A DNA stretch of 64,000 nt from Virgibacillus_N oceani_A (GTDB lineage: Bacteria > Bacillota > Bacilli > Bacillales > Amphibacillaceae). Below, in pieces: positions 32,061-41,560 of the stretch. Numbering within the stretch: the stretch's first letter is position 1; the number at the start of each line of letters is the position of its first letter. The position numbers and the translations under genes are program-made. A model generated the notes under the pieces. The model saw only the letters and a program-made list of their open reading frames with translations. It ran no database searches and had not been told where the DNA came from. The stretch is taken from the NCBI GenBank assembly GCA_041521345.1, contig JBGOHB010000007.1, one strand, 5' to 3'.

Positions 32061-32628
32061 GAAAGGGGGAGAAGCTAATTTCTCCAAACTCTTCCTCTAA
32101 TTTAGACAAAAAAATATAGCGGAAATTAAAATTCAGAAAAAGCCTCTGTCTGAGACGTGTATGATAATCTTTTCTCCTTAGTTGATCCTTAGCTTAGGTA
32201 CTCCTAGGCCAAATGTCTTAGGTATAGGTCGAGCATCGCACTCTCCATTGCTGTATAAGGAATAATGGAAGGGGTAAATACCGACATGAGCAGGCTACTT
32301 AACACAACATCCGTTCTGGATAAATAACTATGGAAGGATGTGGGGGTTTTTAAAAGAACATCTTCCTGGTTGGACTTTAACTATGACTCAACAGTGGTGG
32401 TTTCTAAAAATTATGAAACATAAATATGATAGGGAAAGCCACAGCAACGTGATCAAATGAACATAAATAAATTGCAAGCAATGGGAGAATCTCACTTATA
32501 ACTGTTCACTTAGATCGTCCTATTGACTTTGAAACCTTTAATGGGTACACCGTTGGGTATTAGGTATTATTTTTATAGATTTTTTGGAAGACCGCTTTGA
32601 TAGAAGTCCATCATATTTATAAAAGGGG
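32061..32628. other. Intergenic region, no gene recognised
   Basis: All frames are broken by stops. A few short stretches (for example near 32350-32460) look like decayed coding sequence but match no family I know. No repeat module or clear promoter stands out, apart from AAAGGGG at 32622-32628, which serves the next gene. Confidence 0.4.
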
Positions 32629-32640
32629 TTGATTACGTAT

Positions 32641-33282
32641 ATGAGAAAAACGCTAAGAAGCTTCATATTGATTGGTGCACCTCTGTCATTGGGCATACTG
32701 CTGATTTTCCACCCTAGGGGAACGGTACTGCATGAGACCGTGGCGCATAATGTTGAGCTTTGGCTTTTTGTGCACCTCTTACAACTACCACTTTTTGGGC
32801 TTGTGGCTCTGGCCGTCTACTTTCTACTTGATGGACTGCGGGGAATTGCAGTCACGATAAGTCGGGTAGCATTAGGGTTCTTTGTCATCTTTTACACGGC
32901 TCTCGACTCCATAGCTGGAATTGCGAGCGGAATTTTGATTAGTAGATCACAAAACCTTCCTACTGAGCAGCAAGAGCTCATTGCACAGCAGGTTGTTGCG
33001 TTCTCTGCAAATTTTGCTGCCCCATTTGCTGACGGTGGAGGACCGGCCTTTATTGTTACGGTGCTCGGTGGACTTGGCTGGATAGTTGCGGTGGTAGCAG
33101 CCGCAGTAGCTCTGAAAGGTGCAAGAGCCCCATTGGGAGGGACAATCCTGATAGGGTTAAGTGCTGTCTTCGTGGTGCATGATGCTCCTACGGCACCTGT
33201 CGCGATGCTATGCCTTTTAGCTGGAACTGTATGGGTAGAATTGCAAACTAAGAGGGTAATGACGAAATCGCACTCTACGTGA
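32641..33282 (+). CDS. Small polytopic membrane protein, function unknown
   Basis: This is a 213-residue protein with five or six hydrophobic segments (SFILIGAPLSLGILLIF, LWLFVHLLQLPLFGLVALA, VALGFFVIFYTALDSIAG, FIVTVLGGLGWIVAVVAAAV, GTILIGLSAVFVVHDAP, APVAMLCLLAGTVWVEL). Ala/Gly content is high for the surroundings and GC is a little higher, hinting at transfer. ATG 32641 is chosen, 12 bases after AAAGGGG; a TTG at 32629 is too close to that site. I do not recognise a named family. Confidence 0.65.
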   Translation: MRKTLRSFILIGAPLSLGILLIFHPRGTVLHETVAHNVELWLFVHLLQLPLFGLVALAVYFLLDGLRGIAVTISRVALGFFVIFYTALDSIAGIASGILISRSQNLPTEQQELIAQQVVAFSANFAAPFADGGGPAFIVTVLGGLGWIVAVVAAAVALKGARAPLGGTILIGLSAVFVVHDAPTAPVAMLCLLAGTVWVELQTKRVMTKSHST

Positions 33283-33507
33283 CCAAGCGCAGTCGGCCGT
33301 TTGGGCGGTCATTAGATTAGGATTCTTTAACCTTGTGATTGTTTTAGCACCATTTATTGCACTGGCATCTGTGATCATTTCTGGTTAGGCCGTGGCCATT
33401 GCTTTTATGACATCACCGGTTCTAGTGCTTATCAATGGTTTAACCTTGTTGTTATTACCCCTTCACTATAAATTATTTAAAATGGGTATTCGGACTTTAT
33501 GGTGAAA
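33283..33507 (+). pseudogene. Fragment of a membrane protein gene with internal stop
   Basis: The frame beginning at about 33282 reads AVWAVIRLGFFNLVIVLAPF and then IALASVIISG, TAG stop, AVAIAFMTSPVLVLINGL and beyond, ending at TGA about 33503. Two hydrophobic segments and an internal stop suggest the remains of a small membrane protein. It ends at the right end of an ISL3 remnant, which may have disrupted it. Confidence 0.5.
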
Positions 33508-33800
33508 AGGGGTCTATAAGTCACCCTTTTCCAAATTCTTTATAAGTGTGGAAAAATCGACACCATAGTTGCCTGTTATAACGTGATCTGTCACTTCATG
33601 CCAATTGAAAGTATCGTATAACATAGCTTTGCTGGAAGCACTTGAATTAAATCGTGGCTTACGCTTCTTATGAAGGTTCTCATTAAACAGTATTGGCTCG
33701 CAAGGCTTCAAATGAATAACCTCTACCCATTCGTTCAACTTGCCTAATAATGCTGTTTATAGACTCTGAGTAAGCGTTAGTAAGTTTTTTGTTGAAGATT
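33484..33800 (-). pseudogene. ISL3-family insertion sequence remnant (right end)
   Basis: On the minus strand the last ~75 codons read WHEVTDHVITGNYGVDFSTL then IKNLEKGDL, parallel to the C terminus of the intact transposase at 39718 (YEWVYKEIYGADFSTLTKAM). TNAYSES, the catalytic-Glu region, is recognisable near 33770. The outer end TGGGTATTCGG at 33483-33493 matches the right end of the intact copy. Frameshifts and deletions make it inactive. Confidence 0.8.
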
Positions 33801-33818
33801 TATTCTGCCAATTAATTC

Positions 33819-34367
33819 TCAAAAAGAACCTTTCTTATTAACTTCTTCAATCAATTTAGATATTAACAACTTTAGTGAGGAATTGACCTCATTTTTTACA
33901 AATTCCCCGTATTCGTTCAATTTACTGTTTGCTCCTGAGATTAATAATGCTCCACCATCGAATACATTCGCATTTAACATACCTAAATTGAGTTGTAATG
34001 ATTGATGAGTATTTTCCCCGTTACCTGAAGCTGTAATAACCGCTACAGGTTTCGTGTAAAGCTCAGCAGACGACACCAACCATTCTAAAGCATTTTTCAA
34101 GACACCAGGTACCCCCTTTATATATTCGGGTGTACAGATAATGACTCCATCTGCTCTTGAAACCATTTCTCTGTATACTTGTACCTCTAATGGTGGTTGA
34201 TCATTATCTAATTCGGGATTAAAGTGCGGAAGTTTTTCAATACCATTATATATTTCATATTCAACACTGTTGGGCATGAAGTTTTTTAGATTATTAAGTG
34301 CTTTTTGGGTTGATGAGTTTTTCCGAATACTCCCTGATAGGGCTACAATATTACTCTTTGTTTCCAT
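33819..34367 (-). CDS. NADPH-dependent FMN reductase family protein
   Basis: This 182-residue flavodoxin-like protein has the FMN phosphate loop ALSGSIRKNSSTQKAL and the family motif ICTPEYIKGVPGVLKNALEW that contacts the isoalloxazine ring. Such enzymes reduce FMN, quinones, nitro- or azo-compounds. It stands alone on the minus strand, beside an ISL3 remnant. A second family member is at 37462; the two are divergent, not recent duplicates. Confidence 0.9.
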   Translation of the reverse strand: METKSNIVALSGSIRKNSSTQKALNNLKNFMPNSVEYEIYNGIEKLPHFNPELDNDQPPLEVQVYREMVSRADGVIICTPEYIKGVPGVLKNALEWLVSSAELYTKPVAVITASGNGENTHQSLQLNLGMLNANVFDGGALLISGANSKLNEYGEFVKNEVNSSLKLLISKLIEEVNKKGSF

Positions 34368-34873
34368 ATGAACCTCTCCTTCACTGTATATTGTTATAAA
34401 AAATTATCAAACTTTAGAAACTCTTATTCCATTAAACTGTTTTTAGTTAGGGTAAGATTTATTCCAGTCGATAATCCGAATATCAAACTTAATTTTACTA
34501 TATATTTGAACTAACATTCCACCAAATAGCCCGATTTATATGTTGAATGTTTTTTAATTTTTGAAAAGATAATACCACTAAATATTCCGAAGACCCTTTT
34601 TAAAAGCATCGTCTTCAGGAAAGAATCGGATCAACCTGTGTTCCGGTTCTTTTTTGTCCATTTGCAGAAAATTTGGAGTAATTACCGTGAACGATTGCTA
34701 CTGTGCCGCAAACGGAGCGCGGTTGTGGTAGATTGCAGTCATAAAATGATCAAACTTTTTTGGGTATTCGGATTATCGTGTGGAAATGTTGTTATAGCCA
34801 ATTCATGTTAGTAAAAACATAAATCGGATAATTGTGTAGAAAATCTTACAATATTTTCTCTTTGAGATAATAT
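34368..34873. other. Intergenic region with ISL3 end fragment and hairpin
   Basis: No gene is present. A terminator-like hairpin GAATCGGA...TTCCGGTTCTTTTTT lies at about 34625-34657. Positions 34764-34790 (GGGTATTCGGATTATCGTGT then GGAAATG) closely match the outer end of the intact ISL3 element read on the minus strand, so this is another solitary IS end. Confidence 0.55.
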
Positions 34874-34906
34874 AGGAACCTGGCACGACGTCATCACCAG
34901 GTTCCT
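34874..34906. terminator. Hairpin terminator 3' of the LysR gene
   Basis: Perfect 10-bp stem AGGAACCTGG (34874-34883) with CCAGGTTCCT (34897-34906). It lies 20 bases beyond the stop codon of the minus-strand lysR gene. T-richness is better on the plus-strand side, so direction is unclear. Confidence 0.65.
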
Positions 34907-34925
34907 TTCGTTTATGACTTTTGGC

Positions 34926-35840
34926 TCATAAGACTCGCCCGAGTGAAAGTTGATTGTTTTGTTTTCGAAATTCGTTAAAATAATGGTCCATAAATTCTAG
35001 AAATTTACGTGCGGCTATGGACAGATAGCGTTTTTCAAGCCATGCGATTTGGTAGGTACGCTGACAAATAGGTTTATCAATATGAACCAGGTGGAATGGT
35101 GTCTTTTTATCTTCTATTAAGGTTTCTGGCAAAAGTGCAACACCAATGCCGGTACGAAGGAAATGACTTATTGCAGAAAGTTCATCAACCTCACAAACAA
35201 CATTAGGAGTAAAACCTGCCTTTATACAAAAATCATCCGTCATTCCTCTAAAAGGATTACCCTCTTTTATACTTATAAAAGAATCATCAGCCAACTCACT
35301 CAAGTCGATACGTTTACGATTAGCGAATCGATGTGTGAGAGGAACTGCTAATAATATTTCTTCAGTGAGAAAAGATTTCCCTCCTATTCCCTCCAGTTCT
35401 AGTGGTGGAAAAGTAATACAAAAATCAATGTCACCATCTCTTAATTGTTTCACCTTTTCTTGTGTTGTTGCTTGGCTGATTTGAAGTTTGACATCAGGAT
35501 GAATGGATATGAAAGAACCTATAAGGTCAGAAAAACATTTATGGGTTGTTGTTGATAAAAAAACACGCCCTCGCTCCAACCCTGCGAGATCCACGACTTC
35601 TTTTCGACCCTCTTCAAGTACTGAAAGCGCAGTTTCCACTTTCTTCAGAAATATCTTTCCATACGAGTTGAGTTGGATGTTCCTTCCCTTTCGATCAAAT
35701 AAGGGTACCCCCAAGTCCTCCTCCAACCGAGAAATGGTTTTACTGAGAGCGGGTTGCGCGATGCGAATCTCTTGTGCCGCTTTGCTCATATGTTCCAATC
35801 TGGCAACTGTTTGAAAATAATGCAGTTGCAACAGTTCCAT
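34926..35840 (-). CDS. LysR family transcriptional regulator
   Basis: The protein has about 304 residues. The N-terminal helix-turn-helix is standard (LHYFQTVARLEHMSKAAQEI; AQPALSKTISRLEEDLGVPL; FDRKGRNIQLN), followed by a periplasmic-binding-like effector domain. The ATG at 35840 has GAAAGAGGTG in front; an in-frame GTG at 35849 lies within that site. It is divergent from the broken MFS gene and the oxidoreductase cluster, which it probably regulates. Confidence 0.92.
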   Translation of the reverse strand: MELLQLHYFQTVARLEHMSKAAQEIRIAQPALSKTISRLEEDLGVPLFDRKGRNIQLNSYGKIFLKKVETALSVLEEGRKEVVDLAGLERGRVFLSTTTHKCFSDLIGSFISIHPDVKLQISQATTQEKVKQLRDGDIDFCITFPPLELEGIGGKSFLTEEILLAVPLTHRFANRKRIDLSELADDSFISIKEGNPFRGMTDDFCIKAGFTPNVVCEVDELSAISHFLRTGIGVALLPETLIEDKKTPFHLVHIDKPICQRTYQIAWLEKRYLSIAARKFLEFMDHYFNEFRKQNNQLSLGRVL

Positions 35841-36068
35841 GTTCGTCACCTCTTTCCATATACTTAAGGTTATAAATTAATAATTAAATATATATTTTAA
35901 TTTATTTATTATCCATATTAGAATAAATATTGAGAGTTGACAACAAACATGCCTCCTAAAAGAGCATGCAAAATTATAAGTAAAAAATGAAGAAACGCTC
36001 AATTGAGTTTAATCATTTAAAAGAAGGGATAAAAAATCGGACATCAGCAACACACAGGAGAAAAATTG

Positions 36069-37394
36069 ATGCGTATTCTCGTTATCACTCTTGTTATATC
36101 AGTGATGAGTGCAACGATGTTTAACATCGTCCTACCTGAAATCAGTAATGACTTTCATCTTTCCTTCGCACAGGTAAGCGGGTTTCAACAGCCTATATGT
36201 TGATTTATGCAATCGGATCAGTCACTTACGGGAGGTTAGCAGATACTATAAACTCAAAAATTTATTGACGGTCGGACTGATTATCTTTGCTCTCGGTTCA
36301 ATGATCGGTCTGGCATCCCAAGCATATTGGATGGTTTTACTTGGAAGGATACCACAGGCAATGGGGGCTGCGGTAATTCCAGCAACGGCAATGATCATTC
36401 CAGTTCGCTATTTTCCCTCCAGAAAGCCGGGGACGTGCTTTAGGAATATCAGCAGCTGGTTTGGCTCTTGGTAGTGCTTTAGGTCCAATCGTTGCTTCCC
36501 TCATCGTCAGCGTTGTTCATTGGCGGTGGTTGTTTTGCCTGCCACTCTTCGTTTTCCTCACATTACCTTTTCATCGTAAATATTTGGATGATAAACAAGG
36601 AAAGGTGGGGAAAATAGATTGGATTGGGGGAGGACTTTTAGCTGGAACGGTAGCACTATTACTTCTAGCTGTTACAAACGGTGCTTGGATATATGCCGTT
36701 ATCTGTTTGATCCTACTCATTTTGTTTATCATACGCATTCGTTATACAGTGGAACCGTTTGTTTATGGAAAACTATTCCGAAATAAGCAATATTCGCTTG
36801 GACTAATGATTGCGTTTCTGGTCAGTGGGACTGGATTCTCGATCCCTTTTCTGAGTCCTCTGCTGTTGTCAGATGTGAATAATCTTGATCCCGAAGTAAT
36901 TGGCTTCACGATGGTACCGGCTTCCATAACAGCAGCGATTCTGGGAAGAAAAGGCGGCAAAACGGCTGATTCCAAAGGTAATTCAAATCTTTTCTATGTT
37001 GCATCAACTGCTGGTAACGAGCTTTATATTATTATCTTCTTTTGCGGGAGTCTCTTCGATTATCATAGCTGTCTTTTTGATTTTCGGTAATGTAGGGCAA
37101 ACATTCATGCTCATCGCCATGTCGAATACAATTTCCCAAACGCTACCGAAGGATCAAACTGGGGTGGGCATGGGGATGTTATCGATGCTGAATTTTATAG
37201 CTGGAGCCATTTCTGCAAGTATCTTCAGCAAGGTAGTAGATATGGGATCTCGATCCCATTGGAATCCGGGAAATTTATATCCTGAAGCTGTCGTGTACAG
37301 CAATATTTATCTTGTCTTGGCTTGTTTGCATGTGATCATTTTATTGCTTTATATTTTCAATTTGCCAGAGTACAGAGGAAAAGTGGTCAATTGA
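36069..37394 (+). pseudogene. MFS drug-efflux transporter pseudogene
   Basis: The gene starts at ATG 36069 behind CACAGGAG and reads MSATMFNIVLPEISNDFHLS, then loses frame near 36185. Fragments in other frames continue it: AYMLIYAIGSVTYGRLADTY; GRIPQAMGAAVIPATAMIIP (frame shift near 36430); FLVSGTGFSIPFLSPLLL; and IAMSNTISQTLPKDQTGVGM to the end at 37394. At least four frameshifts break a 14-segment major facilitator transporter related to tetracycline/multidrug exporters. It is divergent from lysR. Confidence 0.88.
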
Positions 37395-37461
37395 AAATTA
37401 GGAAAAGCTCTCCTTAAAGTATCTATAACGATTAACAATACAAATACGAGGGGGAATAATA

Positions 37462-38025
37462 ATGTTAAGAATAGGAATTATCCTTGGAAGTACACGTAAA
37501 GGTCGTAATGGAGAAGCTGTTGCTAATTGGATTAGCAATTTTGCGAAAAATCGTAACGATGAAGCAACATATGAATTAGTAGATCTATTAGAATTCAATC
37601 TACCATTTCTGGGTTCTGCAATACCTGAAGCAATGCAAAAAGACACAGAGTCAAATGTTAAGGCATGGTCTGAAAAGATGGCTTCTTTTGATGGCTGTAT
37701 TTTCGTAACATCCGAATATAATCATGCGACATCAGGAGTATTAAAAAATGCACTTGATTATTTGAATTCAGAAGTGAACAACAAGGCAGCCGGATTTGTA
37801 GCTTATGGTAGCTTGGGAGGTGCGCGTGCAATAGAAAACCTACGTCTTATTTTAGGAGAATTACAAATTCCAGACGTACGTACAGCAGTTACTTTTTCGC
37901 TCATGACCGATTTTGAAAACATGACCAAATTTAAACCCGCTAGTTACCATGAGGATAATTCTAATCAAATGCTTGATCAGGTTATCGCCTGGAGTTGTGC
38001 GTTGAGTGTTCTGCGAAGTAAATGA
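37462..38025 (+). CDS. NADPH-dependent FMN reductase family protein
   Basis: This 187-residue protein begins MLRIGIILGSTRKGRNGEAV, the FMN phosphate-binding loop, and contains FVTSEYNHATSGVLKNALDY and VAYGSLGGARAIENLRLIL, typical of the SsuE/ChrR-like family. The start follows a GAGGGGGAATAAT site. It belongs to a plus-strand cluster (broken MFS, this enzyme, VOC protein, oxidoreductase) that suggests detoxification of quinones or nitro-compounds under LysR control (inference). Confidence 0.92.
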   Translation: MLRIGIILGSTRKGRNGEAVANWISNFAKNRNDEATYELVDLLEFNLPFLGSAIPEAMQKDTESNVKAWSEKMASFDGCIFVTSEYNHATSGVLKNALDYLNSEVNNKAAGFVAYGSLGGARAIENLRLILGELQIPDVRTAVTFSLMTDFENMTKFKPASYHEDNSNQMLDQVIAWSCALSVLRSK

Positions 38026-38108
38026 GCAAACCTTATCGATGGTCACTCTTTTGCAAAGCTTCAGCCATGAGTCGATCAAACTTATAATTTAAGAAGGAAG
38101 TGTAAACT

Positions 38109-38447
38109 ATGAAACTAAATCATATTAACCTTACAGTCACTGACGTTAACGCTGCTCGGGAGTTTCTAGAAAAATATTTTGGCTTGCAAACCAAAAGTAC
38201 TTATAGCGATTCATTCGCTGTACTGTTAGATGACAAGGGTTTATTGCTCGCTTTGATGAAAGGTAAACAGGTCAGTTATCCTAATTCGTTTCATATAGGT
38301 TTTGAGCAGGAGAGCGAAGATCAGGTAAATGAGATCAACAGACACTTGAGGGATGATGGAGTTGATGTAAAACCGCCAAAAAGGGCTCATCGCTGGACAT
38401 TCTATGTTAAAGCTCCAGGCGGATTTACTATCGAGGTTTTCAGTTAA
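38109..38447 (+). CDS. VOC (glyoxalase/bleomycin resistance) family protein
   Basis: This 112-residue single VOC module has two beta-alpha-beta-beta-beta repeats: MKLNHINLTVTDVNAAREFL at the start, with a metal-ligand His, and FYVKAPGGFTIEVFS at the end, with the usual Glu ligand. Family members are dimeric metal enzymes or drug-binding proteins. The gene has a GAAGGAAG site and is followed by a 27-codon ORF and an oxidoreductase. The substrate is unknown. Confidence 0.88.
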   Translation: MKLNHINLTVTDVNAAREFLEKYFGLQTKSTYSDSFAVLLDDKGLLLALMKGKQVSYPNSFHIGFEQESEDQVNEINRHLRDDGVDVKPPKRAHRWTFYVKAPGGFTIEVFS

Positions 38448-38582
38448 ATAAGGCGAAACAATAAGCATTCTATAGCGGAACTTGTTACCTTGTAACTACG
38501 AGTTCAAGAACCGGATTATTAACAGGAGAATGGGATCTTCAATCGTTGACTAAATGAAATTTAGCAAGAAGGGAGATTTTCT

Positions 38583-38666
38583 ATGGGTAAAGGTCACATG
38601 ATTCAATTATTGAGCCCGACCAAACAAGAAAAAGAGATTTTAAATAGAAGGAGAGATGTTACATGA
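38583..38666 (+). CDS. Possible 27-residue coupled leader ORF
   Basis: ATG 38583 follows AGAAGGGAG and encodes GKGHMIQLLSPTKQEKEIL and a short basic end. Its TGA overlaps the ATG of the oxidoreductase (ATGA). It could be a translationally coupled leader or the stump of a deleted gene. It has no known family and may not matter. Confidence 0.4.
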   Translation: MGKGHMIQLLSPTKQEKEILNRRRDVT

Positions 38667-39577
38667 GAGCGGCAGCATTTTCTAGTTATGGCCCTCCGAA
38701 TGTGTTGCGTGTAATGGAATTTGAAGACCCACAAGCAGGTAACGGCCAGGTTCGAGTCCGAATCAAATCCGCTGGAATCCAACCATTTGACTGCGCGGTT
38801 CGTAGTAGCGGCTGGACTCCACCGGGATTAACGGTGAGTTTACCGCAGATACTAGGCAACGAGTTCGCCGGAACTATTGATCAGGTCGGGAATGGTGTCA
38901 CAGATTTTTCAGTTGGCGATGAAGTTTTAGGCTGGGAGTTAATGGCCTGTTATGCCGATTATGTAGTGGTCAATGTTGATCAGATTGTACGAAAACCATT
39001 GGAGATGCCCTGGGAAGAAGCTGGAGTCATAACAGCCTCTGGTCAAACTGCTCACACTGCGTTACAGGAACTTGCTGTCGGAAAGGGAGACGCCGTATTA
39101 ATTCATGCTGCAGCTGGTGGAGTTGGTACCTTCGCTGTTCAGCTAGCCAAAGCATGGGGAGCAACTGTCATCGGTACCGCCAGCGAATGCAATCACGACT
39201 ATCTTCGATCGATTGGAGCAATCCCTGTCACCTATGGAGATGGACTTGTAGACAGAGTAAGTTCTCTCATGCCAGAGGGTGTGAACGTTGCCTTTGATGC
39301 TGCGGGTGGCGAAGCATTGGAAGCCTCAGTGAAGCTCGTTGAAAACAAGAATCGAATTGGTACAATTGTTGCTTTCGACCGAATAGAGGAGCTTGGAGTT
39401 CTCCCTATACGTAGCCAACGTTCAACTGATCGGCTCTCCGAACTTGTTAATCTTTACATTCAAGGGAAGATAAACATACATGTTAGAAATATATTCCCTC
39501 TTGACGAGGTTGCGAAGGCACACCAAGAAGTCGAAATAGGGCATGGTTGCGGAAAAGTTGTCCTTACAATCAACTAA
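38663..39577 (+). CDS. Zinc-less NADP-dependent oxidoreductase (quinone reductase-like MDR family)
   Basis: This 304-residue medium-chain dehydrogenase/reductase has the N-terminal GroES-like part (MRAAAFSSYGPPNVLRVMEF; GNEFAGTIDQVGNGVTDFSV) and the Rossmann motif HAAAGGVGTFAVQLAKAWG. The zinc-binding Cys/His set of alcohol dehydrogenases is absent, as in QOR/zeta-crystallin proteins that reduce quinones or enones with NADPH. The ribosome site GAAGGAGAG is inside the 27-codon ORF. Confidence 0.92.
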   Translation: MRAAAFSSYGPPNVLRVMEFEDPQAGNGQVRVRIKSAGIQPFDCAVRSSGWTPPGLTVSLPQILGNEFAGTIDQVGNGVTDFSVGDEVLGWELMACYADYVVVNVDQIVRKPLEMPWEEAGVITASGQTAHTALQELAVGKGDAVLIHAAAGGVGTFAVQLAKAWGATVIGTASECNHDYLRSIGAIPVTYGDGLVDRVSSLMPEGVNVAFDAAGGEALEASVKLVENKNRIGTIVAFDRIEELGVLPIRSQRSTDRLSELVNLYIQGKINIHVRNIFPLDEVAKAHQEVEIGHGCGKVVLTIN

Positions 39578-39609
39578 ACATGCTATTAAACCATGTTTTG
39601 AGACTGATA

Positions 39610-41100
39610 ACTGGAGGCTGTCCCAAAAATTTTACTTCTGGCGACAACCTCTTTTTCATTTCTTTTTACCAACAAACAAAGTAAAGCGGATTAAGCTATC
39701 AAGAAAGGAAAAAATATATGTTAACCAATATGCTCAATCTTCCAAACTTTACTATTCTTGATATGATGGAGAGTGAGGATGATTACCGATTCTTAGTAGA
39801 GACTACTCTTACACCTCCCTCACACTGTCCAAAATGTGGTACCATTCCTAATTTGTATAAGCATGGTAAGAAAGTACAACTATTTGTTGACTTACAAATG
39901 CACGAAAAACGTGTAGGTATCTATGTGAAACGACGACGTTATAAATGCCGTGAATGTAATGGAACATTCTTTGAGGATTTGATAGATATGGATGTTAGTC
40001 GTTTTATTACTAATAGACTTATAGATTGGATTCAAGAAGCCAGTCTTGAAAAGACATTCACCAATGTTGCAGACGATATTGGTGTTGATGAAAAGACGGT
40101 ACGAAACATCTTTAATGATTATGTTGCTGAACTTGAAGTTCGAACAGATTATAGAACTCCTGAATGGCTTGGTATTGATGAAGTTCATTTGCTGAAAAAC
40201 TATCGTTGCGTCATAACAGATGTTGAAAACAAGTCGGTAATCGACATTTTACGAAAACGCAATAAGGATACGGTTGTCAGTTACCTTTCTAAACTCCAAG
40301 ATATTGATAAAATAGAACTTGTAGCAATGGATATGTGGAATCCTTATAAAAGTGCCGTTAATACAATGATAGCACATGCTAAAATCGTAATTGACAAGTT
40401 CCATGTTGTTAAATTAGCCAATGAAGGGTTAGAAAAAATACGAAAAACTAACCGTCAAAATGTGACAGCCAAAGAACGTAGACAACTCATGAGAGATCGT
40501 TATGTTCTTCTTAAAAGACGAAAGGAACTAAATGATTTCGATGATCAAATAAAGTTGCAAGTTTGGACTGATAAGTTTCCATTACTTGGTCAAGCAAACG
40601 AACTTAAAGAGCAATTCTTTGACATTTATGAAGCTGTATCAATTAAGGAAGCCTATAAACTGTACCAAAACTGGCCTTCAAATGTTCCTAAAGAATTAAT
40701 GACCTATTTTGAAGACCTGATTAAGTCTATGAATAATTGGGAAGAAGAGATCTTTAACTATTTCAATTCTCCCATTACAAACGCCTATACAGAGTCCTTG
40801 AATCGTTTAATTAAGACAATGAACCATGTTGGTCGTGGTTATTCTTTTGAAGCCCTTAGAGCAAAAATATTGTTTACACAAGGCTATCCTAAAGTAAAAA
40901 AGAAAAAGAAATTTAAAGAAGTTGAAGTTACTTTTAGAAATCTGTTACCTGGTCAATTCCCAAATTGGGCACAAATTGGCTATGAATGGGTTTATAAAGA
41001 AATCTATGGTGCTGACTTTTCCACACTGACTAAGGCAATGGAGGAGGGTTCTTTTTAACCCTCTTTCCACACTATTTTCCGAATACCCACTTTTTTATAA
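39610..41100 (+). mobile_element. ISL3-family insertion sequence
   Basis: The element comprises the intact transposase gene and its right flank, ending near TTTTCCGAATACCCAC (about 41077-41092). The same end in inverted orientation is found beside the remnants at 33484 and 34764. A matching left terminal repeat is not visible. Instead GAGGCTGTCCC...GACAACCTC (about 39612-39650) forms an imperfect hairpin. The left boundary is therefore approximate and may be truncated or overprinted by another element. Confidence 0.7.
39718..41058 (+). CDS. ISL3-family transposase, intact
   Basis: This is a 446-residue DDE transposase. The N-terminal zinc finger has CPKC and CREC pairs (SHCPKCGTIPN; RRRYKCRECNGTFFEDL), followed by a helix-turn-helix (VADDIGVDEKTVRNIFNDY). 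The catalytic core shows WLGIDEVHLLKNYRCVITDV (first Asp), ELVAMDMWNPYKSAV (second Asp) and ITNAYTESLNRLIKTMN (Glu). All three acidic residues and the full length are kept, so it could be active. The ribosome site is AAGAAAGG. Confidence 0.95.
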   Translation: MLTNMLNLPNFTILDMMESEDDYRFLVETTLTPPSHCPKCGTIPNLYKHGKKVQLFVDLQMHEKRVGIYVKRRRYKCRECNGTFFEDLIDMDVSRFITNRLIDWIQEASLEKTFTNVADDIGVDEKTVRNIFNDYVAELEVRTDYRTPEWLGIDEVHLLKNYRCVITDVENKSVIDILRKRNKDTVVSYLSKLQDIDKIELVAMDMWNPYKSAVNTMIAHAKIVIDKFHVVKLANEGLEKIRKTNRQNVTAKERRQLMRDRYVLLKRRKELNDFDDQIKLQVWTDKFPLLGQANELKEQFFDIYEAVSIKEAYKLYQNWPSNVPKELMTYFEDLIKSMNNWEEEIFNYFNSPITNAYTESLNRLIKTMNHVGRGYSFEALRAKILFTQGYPKVKKKKKFKEVEVTFRNLLPGQFPNWAQIGYEWVYKEIYGADFSTLTKAMEEGSF

Positions 41101-41560
41101 TAACCAACTTAAATTTACTGAAGAAGAGTCCACTTTGATCAACCTTTTTTAAAATGGATTCTTTCTATTTGCAGCAATTTGTGGATTTGCGAGGTAATTT
41201 TGATCAAACTTTATTTCAAAGCTACATCAAATTAACTATTCAATTAATTCATTGCAGTAATATTAACAACATAATGCAGTTGCAACAACCAAGTGTTTAG
41301 GATCCCAATTGTTTTGTCATTACAAAATACCCCCTTCTGGATTTCACGTTTTATAAAAATTCAGTCCCGCTAACTTGCTAATAAATTCATAATTGATCTT
41401 ACACTAAACTCCTCTTTAAAAGCTTGCATGATGCCAGTCAACCATATTAGGTCGTTAGCCTGCCAACGCTATCTAAAATGTTTCTTCACTATACTACATG
41501 CGCAAAAATAGATACAATATAATTTAACGTAAAGAAAACAGTTTACCGGAGGGAACAACC
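41101..41560. other. Intergenic region, no gene
   Basis: AT-rich sequence with several TTTGATCAA motifs near 41130 and 41205, like one at 34746, probably associated with IS remnants. TATAAT at 41518-41523 is a possible -10 for the phosphatase gene, but no good -35 is at the right distance. Confidence 0.4.
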
